Source of the DNA: Minwuiaceae bacterium
GTDB lineage: Bacteria; Pseudomonadota; Alphaproteobacteria; Minwuiales; Minwuiaceae
Direction of reading: 5' to 3'
Length of the DNA stretch: 40,903 nt
Assembly (NCBI GenBank): GCA_028278525.1
Contig: JANQEE010000054.1
Coordinates: 1 to 40,903 of the forward strand
The position numbers were made by a program, and so were the translations under genes. Below, one piece after another: positions 32,190 to 40,903 of this stretch. The notes beneath the pieces were generated by a model that saw only the letters and a program-made list of their open reading frames with translations, had not been told where the DNA came from and did not search any database. The first letter of the stretch is position 1; each line of letters starts with the position of its first letter.

Positions 32190-32855
32190 TTAGATGGATT
32201 CGGTAACACTTACCTTCAGCACGTTCTGAATCGGCACCTTCACACCGTTCACGGTGATCAGGGCCTGGCCGTTTATGACTTCGAAACTTGAGACGGGGCC
32301 GGTCGTTTTGATCGCGGTGGCGATTTCCTCGTTGTCCCCGTTCAAGGCGGCGACCTCCAGCCGGTAGCTGCCTTCGGGCAGTGGATTGCCGTTGTTGTCG
32401 TTGCCGTCCCAGACGAAGTCGTGCAGGCCGGCGTCGGTTTCGCCATCGGCCGTGAAGACGACCTTATCGTTCTCGTCGAGGACGAGAAGCTTGGTCGATT
32501 CGGAATCGGCATCGATCGCGTACGACCAGGAGGCGGCACCGTCACGCAGTTCCGTCGAATCGCTGACCACCTCGACCGTCTTGCCGAGGTAGTTTACGAG
32601 GTCGGCATTCTGGCTCGCCGCGAACATATCAAGCAGCTGTTCCAGGTTCTTGTTGGTGGCGATCTCCTGCTCGACGCTGGTGAAGCTGACCAACTGGTCG
32701 GTGAATTCGTTCGTGTCCAGCGGCTCCAGCGGGTCCTGGTTCTGAAGCTGGGTTGTCAGCAAGGTGAGAAAGGTATCGAAATTCTCGGCCAGGCTGGCAG
32801 AGCTGAGCGCCGCTCCGGACGTGTTGCCGATGGCCGTGTTGTTATTGACTTCCAT
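32190..32855 (-). CDS. flgD: Hook-capping protein FlgD
   Basis: 221 residues. The conserved N-terminal part reads NFDTFLTLLTTQLQNQDPLE, then TNEFTDQLVSFTSVEQEIAT, the FlgD signature. The FlgD Ig-like domain (about 115-190) has FVWDGNDNNGNPLPEGSYRL, its DG.D..G...PDG.Y pattern. It is needed to cap and polymerise the hook. GAGG precedes the ATG, and the gene starts 12 bases after the fliK stop. Confidence 0.95.
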   Translation of the reverse strand: MEVNNNTAIGNTSGAALSSASLAENFDTFLTLLTTQLQNQDPLEPLDTNEFTDQLVSFTSVEQEIATNKNLEQLLDMFAASQNADLVNYLGKTVEVVSDSTELRDGAASWSYAIDADSESTKLLVLDENDKVVFTADGETDAGLHDFVWDGNDNNGNPLPEGSYRLEVAALNGDNEEIATAIKTTGPVSSFEVINGQALITVNGVKVPIQNVLKVSVTESI

Positions 32856-32867
32856 GATCCTCGCTCC

Positions 32868-34382
32868 CTAAACACGGATATCCAAGGCGCCGTCGACCGC
32901 AATCAGCCGGCCGGTTTCGGCGATGATTTCGGGACCCGGAACGTCGTCTTCCAGGCCGTCCGCGGCGACACCGTAGTCATCGCCGTTGCCGGCAAAGCCG
33001 CCCGGATCGCCGTCACCCCGCAAAGAGAAGCTGAGGCCGCCCGTGTCCGCTTTCAGTCCCGCGTCGGCCAGGGCTTTTTCGAGGCCGGCGATATCGCGCC
33101 GCAACATGTCCAGTGTCTCTGGCCGGTCCGCCATGACGACAGCCTGGACGCGGCCGTCGTGGCCGACTTCCAGCCGCACATCGACCCGGCCGAGCTCGGC
33201 CGGATTGAGCTGGATGCGAATTCTGTCGATGCCGTCGTCGGCGGCCTTGGCGATTTGGACCGCCACCTGCTGCGCGGCCGGTTGGTGGGCCGCCGCCTGC
33301 TGCGACGCCGCGGCCGATTGGGCGGCGGCGGGCTGAACCGTGGCCGGCTGTGAATTCCCGCCGACCGGCGGTAGCACGGCGGTGTCTGCCGGCATGTCGA
33401 CCGGAGGCAAAGCCGCCGGGTTGGCCGGCTGGGCGGCGTTGCCGGCCTGGGCCGGAGCGGGCGGGGCCGGGTTGGCCGGCTCGCCGCCGGCCTGTGGCCG
33501 GTCAGTCGGCACGGCCGTCGGGTTCGCGTTCGGCGTCGCCGCGGCGGCCGTATTGGCGGCCGCCGTTCCTGCAGCCGAAGCATTTGATGTCCTCGCCACC
33601 GCGGCGTTGGAAATGACCGTCTCCGGCGCGTCCGGGTTGGCCGGCGGCGCGGCGGCCGTGTCGTCATTGCCGAGCAGTTGCGAGACTTCCTTGCCGACCT
33701 GGGAGACCAGCGTGGTCTGGCCGGCGTTGTTCTGTGGCGTCGGGCTCGTGGCAACGCTATTTGGCTTTGCTTTGGCGTTCTGCGTAACGGGTTGGGGCGC
33801 CGTGTTCTGCGCCGCCTGACCTGCCGCAGCCGTCGCCGCTTCCGCGGGCGCCGGTGTGGGGGCCGTTGTCGATTTGCCGGTGGAGGTCTCGACCGGCGCG
33901 GATGGGTTGGCCGGCTTCTCTTCCGGTTGTTGCGTTTGCACGCCGGAGGCCGCGGCCGCCACGACATTCGTCTTGGCCGCTTCCTGGATGTCCCCGCCGG
34001 GGACGGCCGGCGCGGCGACGGGCGGGGCGTCCGGTGCAGGTGTTTCGGCCGGTGCCGGGTCCGCGTCAGCCGGGGTCTGGCCGGCAACGTCCGGCGCCTG
34101 AACGACAACCGGCGCCGCTGCCTCAGGCTTGGTCTCCTGCTTCGTCGCGGCGGTATCGACGACGGGGCTATCGGACTCCGGCGCCGGCGCGTCGGTTTCA
34201 GGCACATCGGCGGTTTCCGCCGGTGCCGTATCCTGGACCGGCGCATCGTCTTGCTTCGCCGGCGCCGGCTCGTCGATCGCCTCGGCCAGATGCTGGTCGA
34301 AACTCTCGTCGGATTTCTCCGGCTCCGTCTTGCGGGGCGGCGGCGCCTGATACGCCGAAATTTCCGTAGCCTCAATACTCAT
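32868..34382 (-). CDS. fliK: Hook-length control protein FliK
   Basis: 504 residues. Residues 1-360 are a Pro/Ala/Gln/Thr-rich, mostly disordered ruler, which explains the many long but spurious frames on the other strand. The C-terminal Flg_hook domain (about 385-475) is clear: DRIRIQLNPAELGRVDVRLE, then VVMADRPETLDMLRRDIAGL and EKALADAGL. ATG at 34382 was chosen over the ATG-like start at 34421, since a sigma-54 promoter with a predicted start site near 34406 lies between them. It heads fliK-flgD-flgE. Confidence 0.92.
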   Translation of the reverse strand: MSIEATEISAYQAPPPRKTEPEKSDESFDQHLAEAIDEPAPAKQDDAPVQDTAPAETADVPETDAPAPESDSPVVDTAATKQETKPEAAAPVVVQAPDVAGQTPADADPAPAETPAPDAPPVAAPAVPGGDIQEAAKTNVVAAAASGVQTQQPEEKPANPSAPVETSTGKSTTAPTPAPAEAATAAAGQAAQNTAPQPVTQNAKAKPNSVATSPTPQNNAGQTTLVSQVGKEVSQLLGNDDTAAAPPANPDAPETVISNAAVARTSNASAAGTAAANTAAAATPNANPTAVPTDRPQAGGEPANPAPPAPAQAGNAAQPANPAALPPVDMPADTAVLPPVGGNSQPATVQPAAAQSAAASQQAAAHQPAAQQVAVQIAKAADDGIDRIRIQLNPAELGRVDVRLEVGHDGRVQAVVMADRPETLDMLRRDIAGLEKALADAGLKADTGGLSFSLRGDGDPGGFAGNGDDYGVAADGLEDDVPGPEIIAETGRLIAVDGALDIRV

Positions 34383-34417
34383 GACTGCACTCGCTCGTTG
34401 ACTTCGGGTCGGTAGAA

Positions 34418-34432
34418 GCAAACCTCAGGCCA
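34418..34432 (-). promoter_or_regulatory. Sigma-54 promoter of fliK-flgD-flgE
   Basis: On the minus strand TGGCCTGAGGTTTGC keeps GG at -24 and GC at -12 with the right spacing. Transcription would start near 34406, 24 bases before the fliK ATG. Confidence 0.7.
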
Positions 34433-34667
34433 ACCGGAAACGACGAGGGAATTTTGTTTAGTGCTTTGTTTTCGCTGGGTTATTGAAAAATAGGCATGGT
34501 GAAAAAATGGTAGGGCCCGCATGGCGGCGGCAATTACTGCCGGTGCGATCCGGGTTTGCCGTGTCGTATGTGCCGCTGGCCGGCGGGCAGCGGGGATGGG
34601 GCATCCTCAGGCGCCGCTCTATACGCGCCTCTTTATAAGTAGGGCGGGATGCCTGCCCCGCCGGTCT

Positions 34668-34683
34668 TGGCACCCGGCTTGCA
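34668..34683 (+). promoter_or_regulatory. Sigma-54 promoter of flgK-flgL
   Basis: TGGCACCCGGCTTGCA matches the -24/-12 consensus (TGGCAC-N5-TTGCA) fully. The start site would be near 34694, leaving a leader of about 176 bases before flgK. Confidence 0.85.
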
Positions 34684-34869
34684 TCGTTGCCCGCTATGAA
34701 GAGTCCGAAGACATACGCCGGTATCGCGTCGTTGCTCGAAATGAGCCGAAAACGGCCGTTCGCGATGTTTCTTCCGGCGAACGGCGCCCGGCAGCTTGTG
34801 CCCAGCGCCGGAATGCACGGCAAACCCGGCCGGCATGCTTTGCCGCCGAGCGGAAACTAGGAAAGCCCG

Positions 34870-36963
34870 ATGAGTATCACCGCCGTCCTGAACAACGCCA
34901 TCTCCGGCCTGAATGCGTCCCAAGCCGCGTTGCAGGTGACGTCGACCAATATCGCGAACGTCAATACGCCGGGTTACGCGCGGTCCCAGGTATTCCAGCA
35001 GACGAGGGTTCTGGGCGGCGTCGGTTCCGGCGTGGAGATCGCCGAGGTAAGACGCATCGTCGACAAATTCGTGGCGAAAGAGCTTCGCGTCGCAACGGCC
35101 CATTCGGGCCAGTTCGATGCCATGTCGAGGATTCACGATCAGATCCAGAGCCTGCTGGGCGACCCGGCGGCCAACACCTCCCTGCCGGGCAAGTTGAACA
35201 GTGTCTTCGAGACCTTCGGTTCCCTGCCGCTGTCGCCGGATTCGGTGCCGTTGCGCACCGGTCTGGTCGCCGATATCACCGCGTTGGGCGACGAATTCAA
35301 CCGGCTCGCAACCTCGATGCAGCAACTGCGGGCGGAAGCCGACCGGCAGGCCGGGCTGGATATCGACAAGGTCAACAAAGCGCTGGAGCGTATTCTCGAC
35401 CTGAACCAGCAGATCCAGCGGGAACAGATTTCCAACCGCAGCGCCCCCGGGCTGGAAGAGCAGCGGGACCGGGCCATCGAGGAAATCGCGTCGATCATAG
35501 ACATCCGCACGTTCGATATGGCGGACGGCGCCCTCGGCATCAGTACGACCTCCGGCGTCGCATTGTTGGACAACTCCCTGCGCAAGCTGGTCTATACGCC
35601 GAGCGGTGCGGCGAGCGCGAACTCGGTGTTCTCGCAGATCACCGTCAATCGGGTAGACACCACAACCGGCATCGTCAGCAGCGTCGGCCACGCATTGGAT
35701 GCCGAAATCAGTTCCGGTTCGCTGCGCGGCTGGCTGGATATGCGCGACAGAGAATTGCCCAACCTGGCGCTGGAAATCGGCGAGATGGCCAGCCAGGTCG
35801 CGGACGAGATAAACCGGATCCACAACGACAATGTGGCGGTACCGCCGGCGGCCAGCCTCACGGGGCGCAATACCGGTCTGCTTGGCGGCGATCCGCACAA
35901 CTTTACCGGCCAGGCTACATTTTTCGCCTTCGATGCCAACAACGACATCACCAACCAGGTGACCATCGACTTCGGGGTCACCGGTCCAACCATTAACGAC
36001 GTGATCGCCGCGGTAAACGCGGGTCTTGGCGGCGACGGCACGATGGCGATCACCAATGGAGTCCTGTCGCTCACGGCGGGCGGCGCCGCGACCGGCATCG
36101 GCATCCAGCAGGATGCCGCATCGCCGTCGGACCGGGGCGGCCGCGGCTTCTCGCATTTCTTCGGCATGAACGACCTGATCGAAGCCAAATCCGAAGCCCA
36201 CTTCGATACCGGCGTGGCCGCAGGCAACGCGCACAACTTCACCGGCATCATCAACCTCCAGCTTCGGGGGCCGAACAACGACGTGCCTGTGGACGTAAAC
36301 ATCGACCTCGGCGCCTTGGGCGGCACGTTCGGCACGATCGAAACCGCGTTGGACACCCAGTTCGCCGGGTTTGCCGATTTCTCGTTCGGCGCCAATGGCG
36401 AATTGATCGTGACTCCGGCCGCCGGATTCGAAGATTACAAAATCCATATTGCCAGCGACGGCACCAACCGCGGCGGCACGGGCGTCAATTTCGGTCAGAT
36501 GTTCGGCCTCGGAGACTCCTTTCGCATGGACGCCGCAGCGGACTTTCAGGTAGCGCCTGCCATCAAAGCCAATCCGCAATTGATCTCCCTGGCCAAGGTC
36601 GATGCGGTCGGTTCGCCGTCGGTCGCGGCGTCGGACGGGCGTGGCGCGTCGTTGTTTCAGGAGCTGGAGCTCTTGGAGGTGTCTTTCTCCGGCGCCGGCA
36701 GCCTGCCTTCGCTGACCATGACCTTGAACGATTACGCCGCCCAGGTACTGGGCGACGCCGGCGCCAAAGCGGCCCAGGCGGAACGGCTGGGCTCCGACCG
36801 CGCCGCCCTGGAGACCGAATTGCGGGAGCGGCTGTCGGAAGTCGAAGGCGTCAATTTGGACGAGGAACTGTCGAACATGGTGGTTTTTCAGACGTCGTAC
36901 AACGCCGCCGCCCGGCTGATACAGACGGCGCGCGAGATGTTCGACGTGCTGAATTCACTCTGA
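34870..36963 (+). CDS. flgK: Hook-associated protein FlgK
   Basis: 697 residues, rather long for FlgK; the extra length is in the middle domains. The N-terminal signature is SITAVLNNAISGLNASQAAL with STNIANVNTPGYARSQVFQQ. The C-terminus ends NLDEELSNMVVFQTSYNAAA and RLIQTAREMFDVLNSL, typical of FlgK. It is the first hook-filament junction protein. It is the first gene of flgK-flgL behind the sigma-54 promoter at 34668. Confidence 0.95.
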   Translation: MSITAVLNNAISGLNASQAALQVTSTNIANVNTPGYARSQVFQQTRVLGGVGSGVEIAEVRRIVDKFVAKELRVATAHSGQFDAMSRIHDQIQSLLGDPAANTSLPGKLNSVFETFGSLPLSPDSVPLRTGLVADITALGDEFNRLATSMQQLRAEADRQAGLDIDKVNKALERILDLNQQIQREQISNRSAPGLEEQRDRAIEEIASIIDIRTFDMADGALGISTTSGVALLDNSLRKLVYTPSGAASANSVFSQITVNRVDTTTGIVSSVGHALDAEISSGSLRGWLDMRDRELPNLALEIGEMASQVADEINRIHNDNVAVPPAASLTGRNTGLLGGDPHNFTGQATFFAFDANNDITNQVTIDFGVTGPTINDVIAAVNAGLGGDGTMAITNGVLSLTAGGAATGIGIQQDAASPSDRGGRGFSHFFGMNDLIEAKSEAHFDTGVAAGNAHNFTGIINLQLRGPNNDVPVDVNIDLGALGGTFGTIETALDTQFAGFADFSFGANGELIVTPAAGFEDYKIHIASDGTNRGGTGVNFGQMFGLGDSFRMDAAADFQVAPAIKANPQLISLAKVDAVGSPSVAASDGRGASLFQELELLEVSFSGAGSLPSLTMTLNDYAAQVLGDAGAKAAQAERLGSDRAALETELRERLSEVEGVNLDEELSNMVVFQTSYNAAARLIQTAREMFDVLNSL

Positions 36964-37001
36964 CCGGCGCACGGTGAGATAGGACAAAAAGGTAGGACGG
37001 C

Positions 37002-37958
37002 ATGACCCGGATAGGCTCGTTCCAGCAGAACCAGACGATCATCGCGGAAATGCTTCGCAACCAGGCGCGCAGTTTCGATACGCAGCGCCAGGTAGCGACC
37101 GGCCACAAAGCCCAGCATTTCAGCGACATCGCGCGGGAGTCGCCGGTGCTGATCGCGACCAAGACGGTCGAGAGCCGCCTGGAGGGCTTCAGTCAGGCGA
37201 ACCAGACGCTGAAACTGAGGTTGGACACCTACGACACCACGCTCAGGGCGCTGGAAGACGTGGGGCGGGAGCTCAAGGAATCCGTACTGGATGCGCTGAC
37301 TACCCAGTCGGGCATCGGTTTGACGGACTCGGTCACGTCGTTCTTCGATCTGACCGTCGGCCTGTTGAACACAAAACTGGACAGCAAATACATATTCGGC
37401 GGCACCAATACGGACGAGGCCCCGGTCAACATCTCTACCGTGCCGGCTCTGCTGGCCCTGCCGGAACCGCCCGCCGGAGCGTTCGAGAACAACCAGGTCA
37501 CGCTCAGCGCCAAGGTCGATGACAGCCTTTCCATGGACTACGGCATTTTGGCCGACGCCCTGGGTCAGGATCTGCTTCAGGCAATGCAGCGCATATTGCT
37601 GTTCGAGTCTGGAACGCTGCCCGTCGGCGCCGGCGCCTTCGGGCCGGCCGGCCCGTTCAACGACCCGCTCGACGCCAATCAGCGGGACTTTCTGACGGCT
37701 GAATTGACCCAGTTGGAGGTCGTTGCCCGCGACCTGACGACCCAGGCCTCGCTGAACGGCATCAACCAGCAGAAGCTGAGTGAGGTTCAGGTCCGCCAGG
37801 AGGAACGGCTGACGGTGACGAAAGTCCTGATCGGCGATCTGGAGGATGTCGACATGGCAGAGGCGATCTCGCAGCTCAATCTGGACGAGGCGGCCCTGGA
37901 AAGCTCGCTGGCGGTGGTCAGCCGGATGACCCAGCTAACGCTGCTCAACTTCCTGTAG
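37002..37958 (+). CDS. flgL: Hook-associated protein FlgL
   Basis: 318 residues, flagellin-like. The N-terminal coiled-coil domain (about 10-140) has [20 protein letters not shown] and [20 protein letters not shown]; the C-terminus has [20 protein letters not shown] and a final [14 protein letters not shown], as in FlgL. It forms the outer junction zone. It starts 38 bp after flgK behind a purine-rich AGGACGG. Confidence 0.93.
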   Translation: MTRIGSFQQNQTIIAEMLRNQARSFDTQRQVATGHKAQHFSDIARESPVLIATKTVESRLEGFSQANQTLKLRLDTYDTTLRALEDVGRELKESVLDALTTQSGIGLTDSVTSFFDLTVGLLNTKLDSKYIFGGTNTDEAPVNISTVPALLALPEPPAGAFENNQVTLSAKVDDSLSMDYGILADALGQDLLQAMQRILLFESGTLPVGAGAFGPAGPFNDPLDANQRDFLTAELTQLEVVARDLTTQASLNGINQQKLSEVQVRQEERLTVTKVLIGDLEDVDMAEAISQLNLDEAALESSLAVVSRMTQLTLLNFL

Positions 37959-37986
37959 GGCAGGGGCGGGGCGCCCGCCGCGCCCC

Positions 37987-38014
37987 TTGCGGGGGCCTGC
38001 GAAAGCCCTATATT
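37987..38014 (+). promoter_or_regulatory. mnmA promoter
   Basis: TTGCGG (37987-37992), a 16-bp spacer, TATATT (38009-38014). The expected start site is 1-2 bases before the mnmA ATG (38023), so the mRNA may be nearly leaderless; no SD is visible. Confidence 0.5.
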
Positions 38015-38022
38015 CCCCGGCC

Positions 38023-39162
38023 ATGAACTCGCTCGGTCTCGATAGCGCGCCTGAGGACACCCGGGTCGTGGTCGCCATGTCAGGCGGCGTCGATTCTTCG
38101 GTGACCGCCGCCCTGCTGGCGGAGCAGGGCTATGACGTGGTCGGCGTGACGATGCAGCTCTACGACCATGGCGAGGCGATCCGCAGGAAGGGCGCCTGCT
38201 GTGCCGGGCAGGACATTCATGACGCCCGACGGGTCGCCGAACGGCTGGGAATTCCTCACTATGTGTTGGATTTCGAGAGCCGGTTCAGGGACGCGGTGAT
38301 CGACGATTTTGTCGATTCCTATCTGGCGGGCGCGACGCCGATTCCCTGCGTGCGCTGCAACCAGACGGTCAAGTTCCGCGACCTGTTCGGCATCGCCCGC
38401 GACCTGGGCGCGGCGGCTTTGGCCACCGGACATTATGTCCAGCGGGTCGAAGGACCAAAGGGGCCGGAACTGCACCGCGCCGTCGACCTCGGCCGGGATC
38501 AGAGCTATTTCCTGTTCGCGACCACGTCGGAACAGCTCGAATTCCTCCGGTTTCCGCTGGGCCACCTGCCGAAAAGCGCGACGCGGGCGCTGGCCGCCCG
38601 TTTCGAGCTGCCGGTGGCCGACAAGCCGGATAGCCAGGACATCTGTTTCGTGCCGGACGGCAAATACGGCGCCGTGATCGAGCGGTTGCGCCCCGGCGCT
38701 GCCGAGCCCGGCGAGATCGTCGATCTGGACGGGCGGTCTGTTGGGCGGCATGCCGGCATCATCCATTACACCATCGGCCAGCGGCGCGGGCTTGGGATCG
38801 GCGGGCGCGAAGGCGGGGAGACGGAGCCGCTCTTCGTGGTCCGGCTCGACCCGGCGCAGCGCCGGGTGGTGGTCGGCCCGCGCAGTGCGCTGCTCTGCAA
38901 GCGGATCACGATCAACGAGGTCAATTGGCTGGGTAACGACGGCGGCGAAGCCCCGGGAGTACTTGAGGCCGAGGTCAAGATCCGTTCTACCCAGCCGGCG
39001 ATGCCGGCCAGGATCTACGGCGCCCCCGGCGGCTGGGCCGAGGTCGAACTGATCGAGCCGGAAGCCGGCGTCTCGCCCGGCCAGGCCTGCGTCGTCTACC
39101 GGGGCGAACGGGTGCTCGGCGGCGGCTGGATCGCGGCGACCGAATCGGCCCTGGCGGCCTGA
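38023..39162 (+). CDS. mnmA: tRNA 2-thiouridylase MnmA
   Basis: 379 residues. The N-type ATP PPase carries the SGGVDSS P-loop (about 20-26). The catalytic pair is CVRCN ([15 protein letters not shown]) and the Cys in [27 protein letters not shown] and [10 protein letters not shown] are also standard. It puts 2-thio on U34 of Lys, Glu and Gln tRNAs with sulfur from the IscS-Tus route. ATG at 38023 was chosen at the start of the conserved part; a frame to 37987 lies in the promoter. It is a separate unit after flgL. Confidence 0.96.
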   Translation: MNSLGLDSAPEDTRVVVAMSGGVDSSVTAALLAEQGYDVVGVTMQLYDHGEAIRRKGACCAGQDIHDARRVAERLGIPHYVLDFESRFRDAVIDDFVDSYLAGATPIPCVRCNQTVKFRDLFGIARDLGAAALATGHYVQRVEGPKGPELHRAVDLGRDQSYFLFATTSEQLEFLRFPLGHLPKSATRALAARFELPVADKPDSQDICFVPDGKYGAVIERLRPGAAEPGEIVDLDGRSVGRHAGIIHYTIGQRRGLGIGGREGGETEPLFVVRLDPAQRRVVVGPRSALLCKRITINEVNWLGNDGGEAPGVLEAEVKIRSTQPAMPARIYGAPGGWAEVELIEPEAGVSPGQACVVYRGERVLGGGWIAATESALAA

Positions 39163-39182
39163 CGACGGCCTAATCGGGCTGC

Positions 39183-39212
39183 TTGACAGCCCGGCTACCG
39201 GTCCCCTATATC
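39183..39212 (+). promoter_or_regulatory. tRNA promoter
   Basis: TTGACA (39183-39188), an 18-bp spacer, TATATC (39207-39212), ten bases before the tRNA gene. Confidence 0.75.
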
Positions 39213-39221
39213 CGCCTTTGT

Positions 39222-39298
39222 GGCGGGGTAGCTCAGTTGGTTAGAGCAGCGGAATCATAATCCGCGTGTCGGGGGTTCAAGTCCCTCCCCCGCTACCA
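39222..39298 (+). tRNA. tRNA with CAT anticodon (Met, or Ile2)
   Basis: 77 bases that fold fully: acceptor GGCGGGG/CCCCGCT, D-arm GCTC/GAGC, anticodon stem GCGGA/TCCGC with loop ATCATAA (anticodon CAT), variable GTGTC, T-arm GGGGG-TTCAAGT-CCCTC, and an encoded CCA (39296-39298). The first pair is G-T, not the unpaired end of an initiator, so elongator Met is most likely; tRNA-Ile2 (lysidine at C34) cannot be excluded by eye. Confidence 0.95.
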
Positions 39299-39349
39299 TT
39301 ATCATCTTGAATTAGAAGAGAAATTTCTCGGGGCTCTGAGCTGAGGAAG

Positions 39350-39379
39350 GACGTTTCCTCGGCTCCGCGAGGAAACGTC
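39350..39379. repeat. 12-bp perfect hairpin after the tRNA
   Basis: GACGTTTCCTCG (39350-39361) and CGAGGAAACGTC (39368-39379) surround a 6-base loop. No U-tract follows, so it may be a hairpin of other use between the convergent tRNA and the lipase-like gene. Confidence 0.5.
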
Positions 39380-39472
39380 AGAAGCGGCCGAGATCTGACG
39401 TCAAATGCGGCGGCCTGGCTGTTCCGTCGGCGGCTGCAATAGGCGTCGATGGCTCCTCGACGGCGGCCAAGG

Positions 39473-40903
39473 TCACATTACGTCTAACGACTCGTCGCTG
39501 CCGGCCTCCTCCTCCTCTATGATGAGGCCGGTCCCGTAATTTTGTTCGATAAGGGCACTCCGCGCGTTGGTTTTTCGCCGCTCTTCGTCCTGATTCGGCG
39601 TAAGCCACCCGTTTCCCGGCATATACAGCCTGGGAATGTCGACCTCCGAGCCCCAGCGCCAGCGCGCCTTGCGCGGCGGTTCACCGCCGGCGATGAGGTG
39701 GCACATATGCGTTACCGGGTCCCTATGCTTTGAGTAACCCGGATGTCGCGGCAGTATCAGGCGGGGGCCGTAGATGACCGGCATGCCGATGCCGGTGCAC
39801 GTTTCGATACAGTTGCCGACGAAGGACCCGATGCCGGATCCGCTAATCAAATCGTTTCGCACGCTGTAGTTTTTGATGTTCACGCCCTTTGGGACGACTT
39901 CGCTGGAATAGAGGCCGTCTTCGTCCCGCAGCGCGCCCCCCTCCGGCGCCGGGTTGAAGGTGATCGACGTACCGACGTTGGCCTGCGCGTCTTTGTTCGC
40001 CAGCAGGCCGCCGCGGCAATGCCCGGTGCTCACCACCTTGATCTTTTGGTTGGCGGGCTGATTGAAGTCGACCTCGGACACCGCGTCGCGAACGGCCTTG
40101 CCGAGCGACTTGGCCTGGCTCGCGCTCGGCAACGGCTCATTGAGGTAATTGGCCGCAGATCCCATGTCCTGCTCGGCTTCCAGATCGTTGTTTCCGCCCG
40201 ACGCGTTGTAGCATATGACAACGTCGTTGTTCGCTCGGTCGTAGACTAGGCGGGCGCTGGTTCCGGTAAAGGGATCCCTGAAGACGTCCCGATCCTTGCG
40301 CAGCGATCTTCGAAGATCTTTTGGGAGCGCTTTGTAGATCTGATGTTCGACGGAACCCTCTTCCGCGTCGGGCCCGATCGTTCGGAAGTCCCATTTCGTT
40401 ACACTTTCGTTTGAAAGGGCTTTGAGTATGGTTCGATACCCGTCGCCATAACGAAGCCATTCGTTGTGGTCCTCGGTATATTTCAGTTTGCGCCATTCGT
40501 TGTCATCTTTGCATTTTGAGTATTCTTCATAGTCGGAGTCTTTCCGACGCGGGATGGCAACTAGTGTTTTCAGTGTTTCCTGCGTTACGTCATTCGGATC
40601 TTCAGAATAAGCGCCGTACATATCGATGAAATCTTTTACGGATTGCTTGTATGCGTCGAAGGTGTGCATTCTTTGGAAACGGTTGTCATCTTTTTCGCGG
40701 GTCTTAGAGGTGTACGCCATCTCTGAGGCGACCGCGTAACGCAGGTCGTCCGCCGCCTCCTCGACCGTCGCGTTGTGCCCCCGGGCCTCCCATTCCAGAA
40801 GCTGCTTGTCGTCGGAAATCGACACGCACAAGCGCTTTAGGTTGATACATATGCGCCAAACCCACCACCGGCGCGCCGGCTTGGCCAGCCGCAGCCCCCG
40901 CTT
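39473..40903 (-). CDS. Lipase-like hydrolase with Cys in the nucleophile elbow, 5' end outside window
   Basis: The stop is at 39473 and the frame is open to the right edge, so the N-terminus lies outside. Counting from a TTG at 40831, about 452 residues are visible; upstream codons, rich in Arg and Trp, also read through. A class-3 lipase-like domain lies at about 195-370: RLVYDRANNDVVICYNASGG, then KIKVVSTGHCRGGLLANKDA, where the usual GHSLGG elbow is GHCRGG (Cys at about 272). SITFNPAPEGG and NYSVRNDLISG give a plausible Asp (327), and THMCHLIAGG a His. It resembles secreted or effector lipases. It stands after the tRNA. Confidence 0.65.
   Translation of the reverse strand, partial: KRGLRLAKPARRWWVWRICINLKRLCVSISDDKQLLEWEARGHNATVEEAADDLRYAVASEMAYTSKTREKDDNRFQRMHTFDAYKQSVKDFIDMYGAYSEDPNDVTQETLKTLVAIPRRKDSDYEEYSKCKDDNEWRKLKYTEDHNEWLRYGDGYRTILKALSNESVTKWDFRTIGPDAEEGSVEHQIYKALPKDLRRSLRKDRDVFRDPFTGTSARLVYDRANNDVVICYNASGGNNDLEAEQDMGSAANYLNEPLPSASQAKSLGKAVRDAVSEVDFNQPANQKIKVVSTGHCRGGLLANKDAQANVGTSITFNPAPEGGALRDEDGLYSSEVVPKGVNIKNYSVRNDLISGSGIGSFVGNCIETCTGIGMPVIYGPRLILPRHPGYSKHRDPVTHMCHLIAGGEPPRKARWRWGSEVDIPRLYMPGNGWLTPNQDEERRKTNARSALIEQNYGTGLIIEEEEAGSDESLDVM

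Larger units (their letters stand above)
34383..34869. other. Divergent flagellar control region
   Basis: Contains the two opposed sigma-54 promoters at 34418-34432 and 34668-34683, about 240 bp apart, leaving room for FlbD enhancer sites between them. No gene is supported; an open frame crosses it, but it is antisense or without a ribosome site. Confidence 0.7.

Noticed and set aside
33053..34375. 440-codon minus-strand frame full of Arg
   Set aside because: Frame-shifted reading of the repetitive Pro/Ala part of fliK.
34633..36579. 648-codon minus-strand frame
   Set aside because: Antisense to flgK; no domain and no ribosome site.
39299..39472. tRNA-linked attachment site
   Set aside because: No second copy of the tRNA 3' end and no integrase in the window.
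1..40903. CRISPR array
   Set aside because: No regularly spaced repeats of the right size anywhere in the window.

Overview
The window reads as chromosomal DNA of a GC-rich, flagellated alphaproteobacterium, probably Rhodospirillales-like. Three things point there: a SciP/DUF1153 gene, which is restricted to alphaproteobacteria, sitting inside the flagellar cluster; a FlbD-type sigma-54 activator in the flhF-flhA-motA-fliN-fliH-fliF order; and inverted copies of a 'CCTCATCCTGAGGAG...CTCGAAGGATG' repeat of a kind common in alphaproteobacterial intergenic DNA. No genome-wide comparison was possible.

Layout. (1) 1-4200: a repeat pair, a secreted hypothetical protein, an HU-family protein with a clear terminator, a small one-helix membrane protein, then tetR, a YCII-family protein and a MATE exporter. 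(2) 4225-6348: a Tat-exported short-chain dehydrogenase behind an AraC-type regulator, with AraC-like direct repeats between them. (3) 6646-12071: a bicarbonate transporter sbtA with its PII-like partner sbtB, then lysR/NTF2-like and a membrane-anchored DUF2235 hydrolase. A broken second copy of the sbtB 3' end lies about 4 kb downstream, so the middle genes look like an insert or rearranged block. (4) 12182-14078: a His-rich exported protein, HupE/UreJ and a membrane anchor protein, a likely metal-handling set. (5) 14079-16121: an AT-rich island with one unrecognised 527-residue protein, bordered by shared short sequence elements. (6) 16122-18711: an MFS exporter behind a perfect 18-bp dyad, remnants of a potassium channel and of a TPR protein joined tail to tail, and a P-loop kinase.

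(7) 18876-37958 is the flagellar core. On the minus strand run sciP, fliF, fliH, fliN, motA, flbD, flhA, flhF, flhG, a FliK-like protein and a QueF-like protein without the catalytic cysteine. Also on the minus strand, fliK, flgD and flgE read from a sigma-54 promoter. flgK and flgL leave divergently on the plus strand from a second sigma-54 promoter, and the two promoters share one 488-bp intergenic region. FlbD, encoded in the window, is the expected activator of both; SciP and possible CtrA sites suggest cell-cycle control above it. fliG, normally between fliF and fliH, is absent here.

(8) 38023-40903: mnmA, probably nearly leaderless; a tRNA with a CAT anticodon and its own promoter; and the 3' part of a lipase-like gene, open to the window edge, whose nucleophile elbow carries Cys instead of Ser.
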